Part shown: positions 1-7,205 of the stretch, in pieces | Position numbering within the stretch: position 1 is the stretch's first letter | Layout: each line of letters opens with the position of its first letter | Source of the DNA: CAVQJU01 sp963729215 | Lineage (GTDB): Bacteria; Acidobacteriota; Vicinamibacteria; Vicinamibacterales; CAVVIG01 | Reading direction: 5' to 3' | Length of the DNA stretch: 64,000 bases | NCBI GenBank assembly: GCA_963729215.1 | Contig: CAVSND010000020.1 | Location: 96,050-160,049 of the forward strand | Translations under genes and position numbers: made by a program | The notes under the pieces: generated by a model | Database searches by the model: none | The model's input: only the letters and a program-made list of their open reading frames with translations | Told to the model about the DNA's origin: nothing

Positions 1-71
1 GGCTGACTGCCGCCGAGCAGATCGCGATTCTGGGAGGGAACGCGGCTCGGCTGTTGAAACTGAAAACGTAA
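1..71 (+). CDS. C-terminal end of an amidohydrolase-like protein (partial)
   Basis: Only the last 22 or 23 residues lie in the window; the gene begins to the left. The visible end reads LTAAEQIAILGGNAARLLKL followed by KT and a TAA stop at 69-71. A final helix with ILGGNAARLL is typical of the amidohydrolase_2 (TIM-barrel metal-dependent hydrolase/decarboxylase) family, whose members usually stop a few residues after it. The final codons and the stop lie in the edge of the palindromic repeat at 64-196. The substrate cannot be told from this fragment. Confidence 0.6.
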   Translation, partial: LTAAEQIAILGGNAARLLKLKT

Positions 72-196
72 AGCGTAAAACGGACAACGAGCCACGAGCA
101 GCAAGCCACGGACAACGTCGACTGAAACGAGAAACGCGGGACGAAGATGCGATCTTCGCCCCGCGTTCTGCTTTCTGCGTTTTACGTTTACGTTTA
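64..196. repeat. Palindromic repeat, 'ACGTAAAACG' family, copy 1
   Basis: Short units of the type AAACGTAAAGCGTAAAACG (64-82) are mirrored by TGCGTTTTACGTTTACGTTT (175-195), with a strong hairpin between them. The element fills the gap between two convergent genes and supplies the stop codons of both (TAA at 69-71 and, on the minus strand, at 194-196). Related arrays occur at 10420-10456 and 23583-23692. Confidence 0.65.
133..167. terminator. Hairpin between convergent genes
   Basis: AACGCGGG-A-CGAAGAT (133-148) pairs with its complement at 151-167, giving a stem of about 16 bp with one mismatch and a very short loop. There is no long T run, but its place between two converging genes fits a bidirectional terminator. 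Confidence 0.5.
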
Positions 197-669
197 GTTC
201 GCGCAAGTTCCATACACCGACCGTGCGGTGTTCGCCTTGAACTCGCGCGGCGTGCCCGGCTGCGCCCATCGTGCCTTCAACCTGCGTTCGACCACCGCGC
301 CACGGTCCCATGTCGAGGCCCGTGATTTTCAGATCGATGGGCGGTGGCGGTGGCGGCGGAGGTGGCGGAGGCGGCGGGGGCGCTGGTGGCAGGGGCGCGG
401 CGCCTCCGGCCGGGGCGCCGCCAGGGGCGCCGGCACCGCGGCCACGCTCCGCCGCCGGCACCGCGGCCGCCGCCGCCGCGTCCAGCCGGTGCGGCCACCG
501 GCGGGGGAATCACCACGCCCGCGAGAATCCACGGGCTCTGCGTCGTTCCTTCTCCCTTGACGCAGCCGATCACGGTCTGCACCTGGGGCGCTGTCGCCTG
601 GCCTTGTGCGACCACAACCGCCGTGGTCGCGCAGACGAGGGCGACCCCGCCGAGCACTGCAAGCTTCAT
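194..669 (-). CDS. Secreted protein with a 14-proline linker, frameshifted
   Basis: The gene starts at the ATG at 669 behind a GGAGAA ribosome site. It opens with a clear signal peptide (MKLAVLGGVALVCATTAVVVAQ), followed by a domain containing IGCVKGEGTTQSPWILAG, a Gly/Arg-rich stretch, an uninterrupted run of about 14 prolines, then IDLKITGLDMGPWRG and a C-terminal part ending ARSVYGTCAN. To read it as one protein, one frame change is needed near 440-460 and another near 250, where a GGG run carries one G too many. The C-terminal motif looks like a small conserved exported domain, but I cannot name the family. The frame choice rests on the Pro run and on sensible residues at both ends. Function unknown. 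Confidence 0.6.
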
Positions 670-841
670 CGTTGTTCTCCTTCTCCCGTTGTTCACCACA
701 ATCACCTGCCTGCTTCAGTCACGCCCGGGTCCGCGACCGGTCCGGCCGGCGGCTTGGCAGGTGTAAGTATAGGCGTGGAAACGTTAGATCAAACCGCCCT
801 TGAAAAACAATCGGCGGCCGTAGTGCTATCGTTGCCGGCCG

Positions 842-1321
842 ATGGCGTTTCTGGCGTGGTTGAGCGGCAGTCCGGTCGGCGAATGGGTCAGCGGATCGAC
901 CTGGGCCTATCCCGGCCTGTTGTTCGTGCACACGCTGGGTCTTGGCGTCCTCGTGGGATTGAATTCCGCCGTTGGCCTGCGGCTGCTCGGGTTCGCGCCG
1001 AGCGTTCCGGTGGCCGACATGGAGCCGCTGTTTCAGTACATGTGGATGGGGTTCTGGGTGAACGCCGTGTCGGGCTCGGTCCTCTTCATCGCTGACGCGC
1101 CCAAGAAAGCCGCCAATCCGTCCTTCATCATCAAGCTCGTGCTGATCGCGCTGGCCGTCTGGGTCATGCGCGCGCTCAAGCGGCACGCGTTTCCCCAGTC
1201 CGGGAGCTCGAACACCTTCGTCAGCCGCCGCGTCAGGCTGCTCGCGGCCGCCTCGCTGGCTCTGTGGGGAGGAGCGATCACGGCCGGCCGGCTCATGGCC
1301 TATACGGCGGCGCTCAAGTGA
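842..1321 (+). CDS. Small four-helix integral membrane protein
   Basis: A 159-residue polytopic membrane protein with about four hydrophobic segments (roughly residues 22-48, 62-84, 94-112, 130-150) and few charged residues. It overlaps the next gene by four bases (GTGA), so the two are probably translated together. The two proteins look like distant paralogues: each has a tryptophan-rich N-terminus, an H-T/F-L-G-L helix and an RLLGF/RLLGA motif near residue 48. Members of this type are annotated only as uncharacterised membrane proteins (a DUF6644-like family is possible). Function unknown; nothing in the neighbourhood points to a substrate. Confidence 0.75.
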   Translation: MAFLAWLSGSPVGEWVSGSTWAYPGLLFVHTLGLGVLVGLNSAVGLRLLGFAPSVPVADMEPLFQYMWMGFWVNAVSGSVLFIADAPKKAANPSFIIKLVLIALAVWVMRALKRHAFPQSGSSNTFVSRRVRLLAAASLALWGGAITAGRLMAYTAALK

Positions 1322-1812
1322 TCACGTCGTTCGCCGTGTGGCTCGAAGCCACGTCCGTCTCCCGCGCCGTCACGCATTACTCGTGGATCTGGCCGGCGTG
1401 CGAGACGCTGCACTTCATGGGCCTCGCGCTGCTCATCGGCAACGTCGGCGTGCTCGACCTGCGCCTGCTCGGCGCGGTGAAGCGCCTGCCCGTGGCGCCG
1501 CTCAACCGGCTCATCCGCTGGGGAGTGCTCGGTTTCGTCATCAACCTCCTCACCGGCCTCGTTTTCTTCGTAGGCGCCCCGACGCAGTACGTGAACAACA
1601 TCGCGTTCGCGTTCAAGCTGCTCTTCATGGCGCTGGCGGCCGTGAACCTGCTGGTGTTCTATCTGTTCGGCGTCGCCCGCGCCGTCGACGCGCTCGGTCC
1701 CGGCGACGACGCGCCGCTGTCGGCCAAGATCATCGCCGCCACGTCCCTGTTCCTCTGGGTCGGCGTGATGTTCTGGGGGCGCATGTTGCCGTTTATTGGC
1801 AATGCGTTTTAA
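1318..1812 (+). CDS. Small four-helix integral membrane protein, paralogue of the preceding gene
   Basis: A 164-residue membrane protein that most likely starts at the GTG at 1318, overlapping the TGA of the upstream gene by four bases. It carries ETLHFMGLALLIGNVGVLDL and LRLLGAVKRLP, the counterpart of the VHTLGLGVLVG and LRLLGF region upstream, followed by three more hydrophobic helices. The pair probably arose by duplication and may form a heteromeric membrane complex, by analogy with other overlapping paralogous membrane-protein pairs; this is inference. The downstream region runs straight into a repeat array. Function unknown. Confidence 0.75.
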   Translation: MITSFAVWLEATSVSRAVTHYSWIWPACETLHFMGLALLIGNVGVLDLRLLGAVKRLPVAPLNRLIRWGVLGFVINLLTGLVFFVGAPTQYVNNIAFAFKLLFMALAAVNLLVFYLFGVARAVDALGPGDDAPLSAKIIAATSLFLWVGVMFWGRMLPFIGNAF

Positions 1813-1935
1813 CAGGGCGATCGCGCAAAGGGGCTTGGTGGGATCACGGAAAGGGCGAGATGGGATCCGCGCAAGGGACGGGACGCGATCGGAAGAGGAC
1901 GGCATGGGATCGTGCAGGGGGCAGTTGAAACCAGA
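1813..1935. repeat. Degenerate repeat array, left flank of the four-helix-bundle gene
   Basis: Irregular units of about 25 bp built on GATCGCGCAAAGGG and GGGATCACGGAAAGGG. The same units in reverse complement lie on the other side of the four-helix-bundle gene (2378-2545), so the gene sits between inverted arms. Confidence 0.6.
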
Positions 1936-1953
1936 CACCGAGTCCAATTTCTC

Positions 1954-2331
1954 TTAAGGTTGTTGGCCCGCCTGTCGTCGTTTCGCGCGCCACAATGCCG
2001 TTGTGGTTTTTAGCGCCGCTCGTGCGAGGTTGGAGAGCCTCGAGCACAACTCCCTCTCGAGGTAGCCACGGTCGCGCCCGTCGATGAGATGGCTTCGGGT
2101 CTCCATCAGTGACCCTCTCGCGAACTCGTAAAACCGTGCGGCGTCGCGTGGATGAATGCGTCCAAACCCTTCAGCGATGTTACTTGGCGCCGACGCGCTC
2201 GCGGCCAGGATCTGATCGCGATATTTGAAGTCCTTCGATGCTGGCCCCGTGGCGGTAAATGCGAACACTTCGCACTTGAGCTCGTAAGACAACCGCCAGG
2301 CAAGGAGATCCTGAAAATCTCGCACGGCCAT
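1954..2331 (-). CDS. Four helix bundle protein (S23/IVS-type, TIGR02436-like)
   Basis: A 125-residue protein of the family first found as open frames in 23S rRNA intervening sequences. Diagnostic features are the N-terminal FQDLLAWRLSYELKCEVF, where the family has an F-x-x-L-x-x-W motif, the central IAEGFGR preceded by APSN, and a helical C-terminal half. Family structures form pentameric four-helix bundles with a basic surface; the Avd protein of diversity-generating retroelements is a relative. No reverse transcriptase or rRNA lies nearby, so this is a solitary member. The gene is enclosed by inverted arrays of a degenerate repeat, which suggests a small transposable or repeat-borne unit (inference). 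Cellular role unknown. Confidence 0.85.
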   Translation of the reverse strand: MAVRDFQDLLAWRLSYELKCEVFAFTATGPASKDFKYRDQILAASASAPSNIAEGFGRIHPRDAARFYEFARGSLMETRSHLIDGRDRGYLERELCSRLSNLARAALKTTTALWRAKRRQAGQQP

Positions 2332-2377
2332 GGCTGACCGCTAGGCATCCGCCGTGCCAGCCCTTGGCTAAGCCCTC

Positions 2378-2545
2378 GCCGCCCAGTCGCGATCGCGCCG
2401 ACAGCCCTTTTGCACGATCGCCGGCCGTCCTTTGCGTGATCGCGCGCGCCCTTGCGCGGTCGCGCCCGCCCTTTGCGTGATCCCGCGCCGCCCCCTTGCG
2501 CGATCGCCGTCCGTCCTTTACATGATCCACGCCGCCCTTTGGCGT
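2378..2545. repeat. Degenerate repeat array, right flank of the four-helix-bundle gene
   Basis: Six or seven irregular units of about 25 bp such as CCTTTGCGTGATCGCGC, each with a GATC core next to a CCCTTTGCG block. They are the reverse complement of the units at 1813-1935. The array ends at the stop of the MmgE/PrpD gene. Confidence 0.65.
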
Positions 2546-2548
2546 GAG

Positions 2549-4056
2549 TTACGAAAGCGCTTTAACGAGCTCCGAAACGTCCTTAATCCTGTCGACGTTT
2601 TCGATTAGCTCGAGCGTCCTATTGATGCCCGCTGGTCCAGCGTCAATTGCGCACAGTCGGTGAACTTGTCGCGAAGTTCTTCGCGCGTGAAGGGCCGATC
2701 GGGACCGCCCCGATACCGATCGTCGGATGCCTGCACCAGCGTCCGGCCGTCCGTGAGGTCGATTTCGATCACGCTGCGAATCTTGTCGAAGCCCTGGGCC
2801 TCGATCTTCGCGTCGAACACGTTCGTCACGCGCGGCATCATCTGCTGCACGGGCGCGCTCGCGACGAACTCGTCGGTGAACTCGCGGACGCCGGCCTTGC
2901 GCCGGATGATCAGGCTCGCCATGAGGAAGGGCAGGCAGAACTTGGCCTCGAGCTCGTTGGTCGCGATCTTGTACCGCAGGGGCTCGAGGACGTTCGATCC
3001 AGCCCTGACGCGCACGGCCTTGATTTGATCCGGTTTCAGGTCGTGCTCGACCACGGCCTTGAGCATCGCGTCCATCGTCGGGTGGCTCAACGAGCCGCAC
3101 GGGTACGGCTTGAACGACGATCCCGGATTGACGATGGTGTACGGCCTGCCGAGAACGGGGATCAGCCGGTCCAGATCGACGCCGCCGCCAAAGACTTCGA
3201 AAAAGCCCCAACGCCCGTCGAGGCCTTCGTCGCCGCCGGTGAAGCCGCGCGAGGCGAGTTCGGCGGCCACCACGCCGTTTTCCGCGGCGCGGGCGGAGTG
3301 GAGCGGCTTGGTCATGGAGCCGAAGTTGACGCGGATGCCGCTCGACATGCTCGACGCGATCGTGAGCATGTGCCGCACGGACGCGGCCGGCAGCTTCATC
3401 AGCCTGGCGGCCGCCGCCGCGCCGGCGAAGGTGCCGATGGTGCCGGTCGAGTGAAACCCATGGTTGTAGTGTTCGGGATCGATGGCTTCGGCGATCTTGC
3501 ACTCGACTTCGAACCCGACGAGGAACGCTTCGAGGAACGCCGCGCCCGACGCGCGCTGGCGTTCGGCGACGGCCAGGGCGGCGGCCAGCGCCGGCACGGT
3601 CGGGTGCGTCAGCAGCCCGAACGTTCGATCGGGCGTGGTCGAGAGCTGCGTGTCGTCGTAGTCCATGGCGTGGCCGCTCGCCGCGTTGATCAGCGCGGCG
3701 TATGAGGCAGACGTCATGAAGCCGCCTGCCCCCAGGGCGGTGGCCTCCTTCCGGGCGCCGACGGTCTTGACGTAGTCGCGCACGATCGCGCTTCCCTTCA
3801 CGGTCGACCCGGCGAGGATGACGCCGAAGCCGTCCACGAGGCAGCGCTTCGCCTGCTGCACGACGTCGGGAGGCATGCTGCTCAGCGTGGTGTTCGTGAT
3901 GAACGCCGTCAGCGCGTCCGTCGTGCCCTTGATCGCGGCCTTGGTCGCCTTGGGCGACGTGGTTTGCGCCGCGCCTGCGCGCGAGTGCAAAAGCGCGCTC
4001 GCCGCGCCCGCACCGGCGACGCTCAGGCGGAGGAAAGTTTTTCGGCTCACACGCAT
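2549..4056 (-). CDS. Exported MmgE/PrpD family protein, frameshifted near its end
   Basis: About 500 residues. The N-terminus MRVSRKTFLRLSVAGAGAAS is a Tat-like signal (S-R-K-x-F-L, one arginine replaced by lysine), unusual for the mainly cytosolic 2-methylcitrate dehydratase/aconitate-decarboxylase-like family. The body fits MmgE/PrpD: ALINAASGHAMDYDDT, the helical domain, and RVNFGSMTKPLHSARAAENG in the middle. Near 2640 the frame changes (probably one missing C); reading on gives a normal tail ending DRIKDVSELVKALS at 2549 rather than the premature stop at 2605. It lies downstream of an alpha/beta hydrolase on the same strand, separated by a palindromic repeat. Substrate unknown; exported MmgE/PrpD homologues are common in soil Acidobacteria. 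Confidence 0.85.
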
Positions 4057-4070
4057 ACGGGCCTCACTCG

Positions 4071-4169
4071 AATTTGGTCATCTAGTCATCTGGTCATCTG
4101 GTCATTTCTGATCAATATGAAAATGATCCAACGATGACTAAATGACCAGATGACTAGATGACCAGATTT
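4071..4169. repeat. Palindromic repeat, 'ATGACCAG' family, copy 1
   Basis: About 99 bp made of 9-bp units (TCATCTGGT and its complement ACCAGATGA). The left arm reads GGTCATCTAGTCATCTGGTC, the right arm mirrors it from 4132 to 4166, and a core of about 35 bp contains TGATCAAT and AACGATGA. It separates two same-strand genes and reaches the hydrolase stop codon. Close copies lie at 11861-11962 and 17564-17670. Confidence 0.85.
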
Positions 4170-5049
4170 ACGGTCGCAGGAAGGGTTGCACGATCGCAAG
4201 AAACCCTTCCGTATCTTCTTCGTCGGGGTAGTGCCCGAGACCGGGCATGACCACGATACGGCAGTTGCGGAGCGTGTCCGCGAGCCGCTTCTGCGTCTCG
4301 GGCGGTACGATGCGGCTGCCGCCGCCGATCACGTACAGCGCCGGCGCCGTAATTTTCGACACGGAATCCCACAGCTCGGTTTCGACGAAACCCTTGACGA
4401 GATCCGGATCGCGTTTCCACACCAGCCGTCCGCCGGGTCCCGGTTTGACGCCGAAGTGCGCGTAGGTCCGCAGCAGCGGTTCCGGCGTCCGCATGTTCGC
4501 GACGGTCAGCTGCGCGACGAGCTCATCTTCCGAGGCCCAGCCCGCGGCTTCCTGATCAACCCGGCGCGCGAACGCGTCGGCGATGTTCCGCGGCCGTTCG
4601 GGCCCGACATCTTCAACGACGATCCGCGCGACGAGGTCCGGGTGCAGGCCGGCGAACACCTGCGCCACGCGGCCGCCCGTCGAGTTGCCGAGCAGTGTCA
4701 GGCCACGGAACTTCAGCTGGGCGACGAGTGCCTCGAGATCCTTGACGTAGTCCTGAACGAGATACGCGCCCTCGGGGCTCCACGCCGAATCGCCGTGTCC
4801 CCGTAGATCGAGGGCGACGATGTGGTGATCCCGCGCGAAAGCGGGCGCGATGTGGTCGAAGGTGTGCGCGTGCCGCGCGATGCCGTGGAGCAGGATCATC
4901 GGCGGCTTCGCCGGGTCGCCCCATTCGAGATAGTGCAGGCGGAGGCCGTTGACCGTCGCGAACCGGTCGGTGTAGTCGGGCGCCTGGCCGAGCGGCAGGA
5001 TCCCCAGAGCCATCGCCGTCACGATTGTCGTCCGGAGCATCGCCGTCAT
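4168..5049 (-). CDS. Exported alpha/beta hydrolase
   Basis: About 293 residues from the ATG at 5049; an internal ATG at 5040 is an alternative. The N-terminus is a short signal peptide ending near GQAPDY. The alpha/beta hydrolase fold is plain: the oxyanion region LLHGIARHAHTFD, strand and helix around LDLRGHGDS, nucleophile elbow LLGNSTGGRVAQ (Ser as nucleophile), and the catalytic histidine in PGLGHYPDEED near the end. Longer upstream reading would run into the repeat at 5067-5199 and is not credible. The reaction cannot be assigned; epoxide hydrolase, haloperoxidase-like and esterase members share this pattern. It is divergent from the lactate permease gene. Confidence 0.85.
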   Translation of the reverse strand: MTAMLRTTIVTAMALGILPLGQAPDYTDRFATVNGLRLHYLEWGDPAKPPMILLHGIARHAHTFDHIAPAFARDHHIVALDLRGHGDSAWSPEGAYLVQDYVKDLEALVAQLKFRGLTLLGNSTGGRVAQVFAGLHPDLVARIVVEDVGPERPRNIADAFARRVDQEAAGWASEDELVAQLTVANMRTPEPLLRTYAHFGVKPGPGGRLVWKRDPDLVKGFVETELWDSVSKITAPALYVIGGGSRIVPPETQKRLADTLRNCRIVVMPGLGHYPDEEDTEGFLAIVQPFLRP

Positions 5050-5066
5050 TATGTATGATGGCGCGC

Positions 5067-5199
5067 GGTTCGAGGGTTCAAGAGGTTCGAGAGGTTCGAG
5101 AGGTTCGAGAAGTTCTAGAAGTTCTGAGGTTCTCGAGGGACAGCAGGGAACCCCTTGAACTCCTTGAACCTCTAGAACCCCTCGAACCTCTATAGAACC
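5067..5199. repeat. Palindromic repeat, 'GAACCTCT' family, copy 1
   Basis: Nine-base units GGTTCGAGA on the left (5067-5125) and their complement GAACCCCTC/GAACCTCTA on the right (5148-5199) flank a 22-bp centre. It occupies the whole divergent intergenic region between the hydrolase and the lactate permease, up to a few bases from the permease ribosome site. Other copies: 13686-13775, 14490-14575, 22316-22397. Confidence 0.85.
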
Positions 5200-5213
5200 G
5201 CCAAGGAGTTGTC

Positions 5214-6908
5214 GTGGACATCTGGGTTCAGACGTACGCACCGGTTGGCGATTCGCTTGGCCTCTCGGCGCTGGTTGCCGCGATCCCCATCGTGGTGTTG
5301 TTCCTCATGCTGGGCGTGCTGCGGAAACCGGCCTGGATGGCCGCGATGTCGGCGCTGGTCTCCGCGCTGATCGTGGCTCTCGCGGTGTACGGCATGCCCG
5401 TCAAGATGGCCCTGATTTCCACGCTGTTCGGCGCCGCGTACGGCATGTTCCCCATCGCCTGGATCGTGTTCACCTCGATCCTGCTGTACCGGCTGGCCGT
5501 GGACACCGGCAAGTTCGAGATCATCAAGGACTCGGTCGGCGGGCTCACGAGCGACCGCCGGCTGCAGGCGATGTTCATCGCGTTCTCGTTCGGCGCGTTC
5601 ATCGAAGGCGCCGCGGGATTCGGGGCGCCGGTGGCCGTGTCGGGCGCGATGCTCGCGGGCCTGGGCTTCGATCCGTTTTTTGCCGCCGGCATCTGTCTGC
5701 TGGCGAACACCGCGCCGGTGGCGTTCGGGTCCATCGGCATTCCGGTGACGACGCTTGCGAACGTGACGGGCCTGCCGGTCGGGGCCCTCAGCGCGATGGT
5801 GGGGCGGCTGTGCGCGATGATTTCCATTCTCATCCCCGGTTACCTGATCGTCGTCATGTCGGGCTGGAAACGCGCGGGCGAAGTGCTGCCGGCCATCATC
5901 GCGTGCGGTGTGTCGTTCGCGGGCATGCAGTTCTACGTCTCGAACTACGTCGGTCCCGAATTGACCGACATCATGAGCTCGCTGACCTGCATCGTCGTCA
6001 TGGTGCTGGTGATGAAGTTCTGGAAGCCGAAGTCGATCCTGCGGCTCGAGGGCGACAAGCCGGCATCCCTGCATGTCTCGCCGCATTCCGCCGGTGAGCT
6101 CCTCATGGCCTGGGCGCCGTATCTGCTGCTCGTGGCGTTCGTGCTCGCGTGGGGCGACGGGGACATCAAGCCGAAGATCAACCATTTCGCCGACAGCCTG
6201 CTGCCCGGCTTCCTGCCGACGGTGCCCGGAACGGGCCGGCTGGCGACGAGGCTCATGGTTCCCGGACTGCACAACGCGATCACGCAGATGCCGCCCGTGA
6301 CGAAGATGCCGGCGCGCTATGCCGCGCTGTTCGAATTGAACTGGCTCAGCGCGTCCGGGACCGCGTGCCTCCTCGCCGCGTTTGCCACGTGCCTCCTGCT
6401 GCGCGTCAGTCCCAGACGGCTGGCGAACACCTACATCGCGACGTTCAAGCAGCTGAAGCTGGCGATGCTGACGATCGCGTCGATGCTCGGCCTGGCGTAC
6501 CTCATGAACTACTCGGGCATGACGTCCACGTTAGGACTGTCGCTCGCCTCCACCGGCGGTGCGTTTCCGTTCTTCAGCGCCGTCGTCGGATGGCTCGGCG
6601 TGTTTCTGACGGGGAGCGACACGTCCGCGAACGCCCTGTTCGGCAACCTGCAGGTGGTCACGGCGCGCGCGCTGAACCTCAATCCGATTCTCACCGCGTC
6701 GGTGAACTCGGCCGCCGGTGTCATGGGCAAGATGATTTCCGTGCAGAGCATTGCGGTCGCGGTGGCTGCCACGGGGATGTCGCGCGCCGACGAGAGCCGG
6801 CTGTTCCGCTTCACCATCAAACACAGCGTGTTCCTGATGGTGATCATGGCGATCATTTCGATGCTGTACGCCTACGTCTTTCCGCAGGCAGTTCCAGCGG
6901 CGCCGTGA
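5214..6908 (+). CDS. lldP: L-lactate permease
   Basis: A 564-residue integral membrane protein of the LctP family (lactate/glycolate:H+ symport), near the usual length of about 550. It starts at a GTG (5214) with AAGGAG six bases upstream. Family marks include FGAFIEGAAGFGAPVAVSGA near residues 122-141, MFPIAWIVFTSILLYRL, and, near the C-terminus, GWLGVFLTGSDTSANALFG with NSAAGVMGKMISVQSI. At least twelve hydrophobic segments are visible. The frame is intact from start to stop. No lactate dehydrogenase or LldR regulator is beside it. Its upstream region is filled by a palindromic repeat, so the promoter must lie in or before that repeat. Lactate or glycolate as substrate follows from the family. 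Confidence 0.95.
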   Translation: MDIWVQTYAPVGDSLGLSALVAAIPIVVLFLMLGVLRKPAWMAAMSALVSALIVALAVYGMPVKMALISTLFGAAYGMFPIAWIVFTSILLYRLAVDTGKFEIIKDSVGGLTSDRRLQAMFIAFSFGAFIEGAAGFGAPVAVSGAMLAGLGFDPFFAAGICLLANTAPVAFGSIGIPVTTLANVTGLPVGALSAMVGRLCAMISILIPGYLIVVMSGWKRAGEVLPAIIACGVSFAGMQFYVSNYVGPELTDIMSSLTCIVVMVLVMKFWKPKSILRLEGDKPASLHVSPHSAGELLMAWAPYLLLVAFVLAWGDGDIKPKINHFADSLLPGFLPTVPGTGRLATRLMVPGLHNAITQMPPVTKMPARYAALFELNWLSASGTACLLAAFATCLLLRVSPRRLANTYIATFKQLKLAMLTIASMLGLAYLMNYSGMTSTLGLSLASTGGAFPFFSAVVGWLGVFLTGSDTSANALFGNLQVVTARALNLNPILTASVNSAAGVMGKMISVQSIAVAVAATGMSRADESRLFRFTIKHSVFLMVIMAIISMLYAYVFPQAVPAAP

Positions 6909-7205
6909 GAGCTGCGTAAGGAAATCGTCGGGACGATTCGTTCGACGAATTCAAGAAAGATCGAACGCACTGGTTCGATGCCTCGCGCTTCTTATAAGGA
7001 CAGCGTGTAGCCGCCGGTTTTTCGACAGCTCTCTTGCATCTGGAGTCCCCACAGCTGCATTCTCCTGCATCCAGCCCAATCCAAAATTCCGGATGCTTCA
7101 CCAAAATGCACGCGATCGACGTCGTGTAACCGTTGACACTCTGTAAGGTGGACGTTAGCGTTGAGAGTCAGCAAGTCATACCCTTTTTGGGTCAGGAGGC
7201 TAGAC
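6909..7205 (+). promoter_or_regulatory. Leader region of TonB receptor 1 with a possible promoter
   Basis: A gene-free stretch of 297 bases. After the permease come small perfect dyads (AATCGTC/GACGATT near 6927-6942, then ATTCGT/ACGAAT) that may end transcription, although no T run follows. TTGACA at 7133-7138, with TTAGCGT about 17 bases downstream, is a possible sigma70-type promoter, and AGGAGG at 7195-7200 serves the GTG start at 7206. The promoter call is weak. Confidence 0.35.

Noticed and set aside
271..1095. Long plus-strand frame with a run of about 14 glycines
   Set aside because: It is the complement of the proline tract of the minus-strand secreted protein and continues over the start of the membrane-protein gene; no family match, and the signal peptide on the other strand is convincing.
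1954..2331. Diversity-generating retroelement, because of the Avd-like four-helix protein
   Set aside because: No reverse transcriptase, no template/variable repeat pair and no C-type-lectin target within the window.
2647..3705. Long plus-strand frame of 352 codons opposite the MmgE/PrpD gene
   Set aside because: Arg/Ala/Gly-rich shadow of a conserved gene in GC-rich DNA. The same applies to long frames opposite ureC, ureG, glgB and the kinases.
5067..5199. GGTTCGA motifs that resemble the T-arm of a tRNA
   Set aside because: They repeat every 9 bases with no acceptor or anticodon stem around them; they belong to the palindromic repeat.
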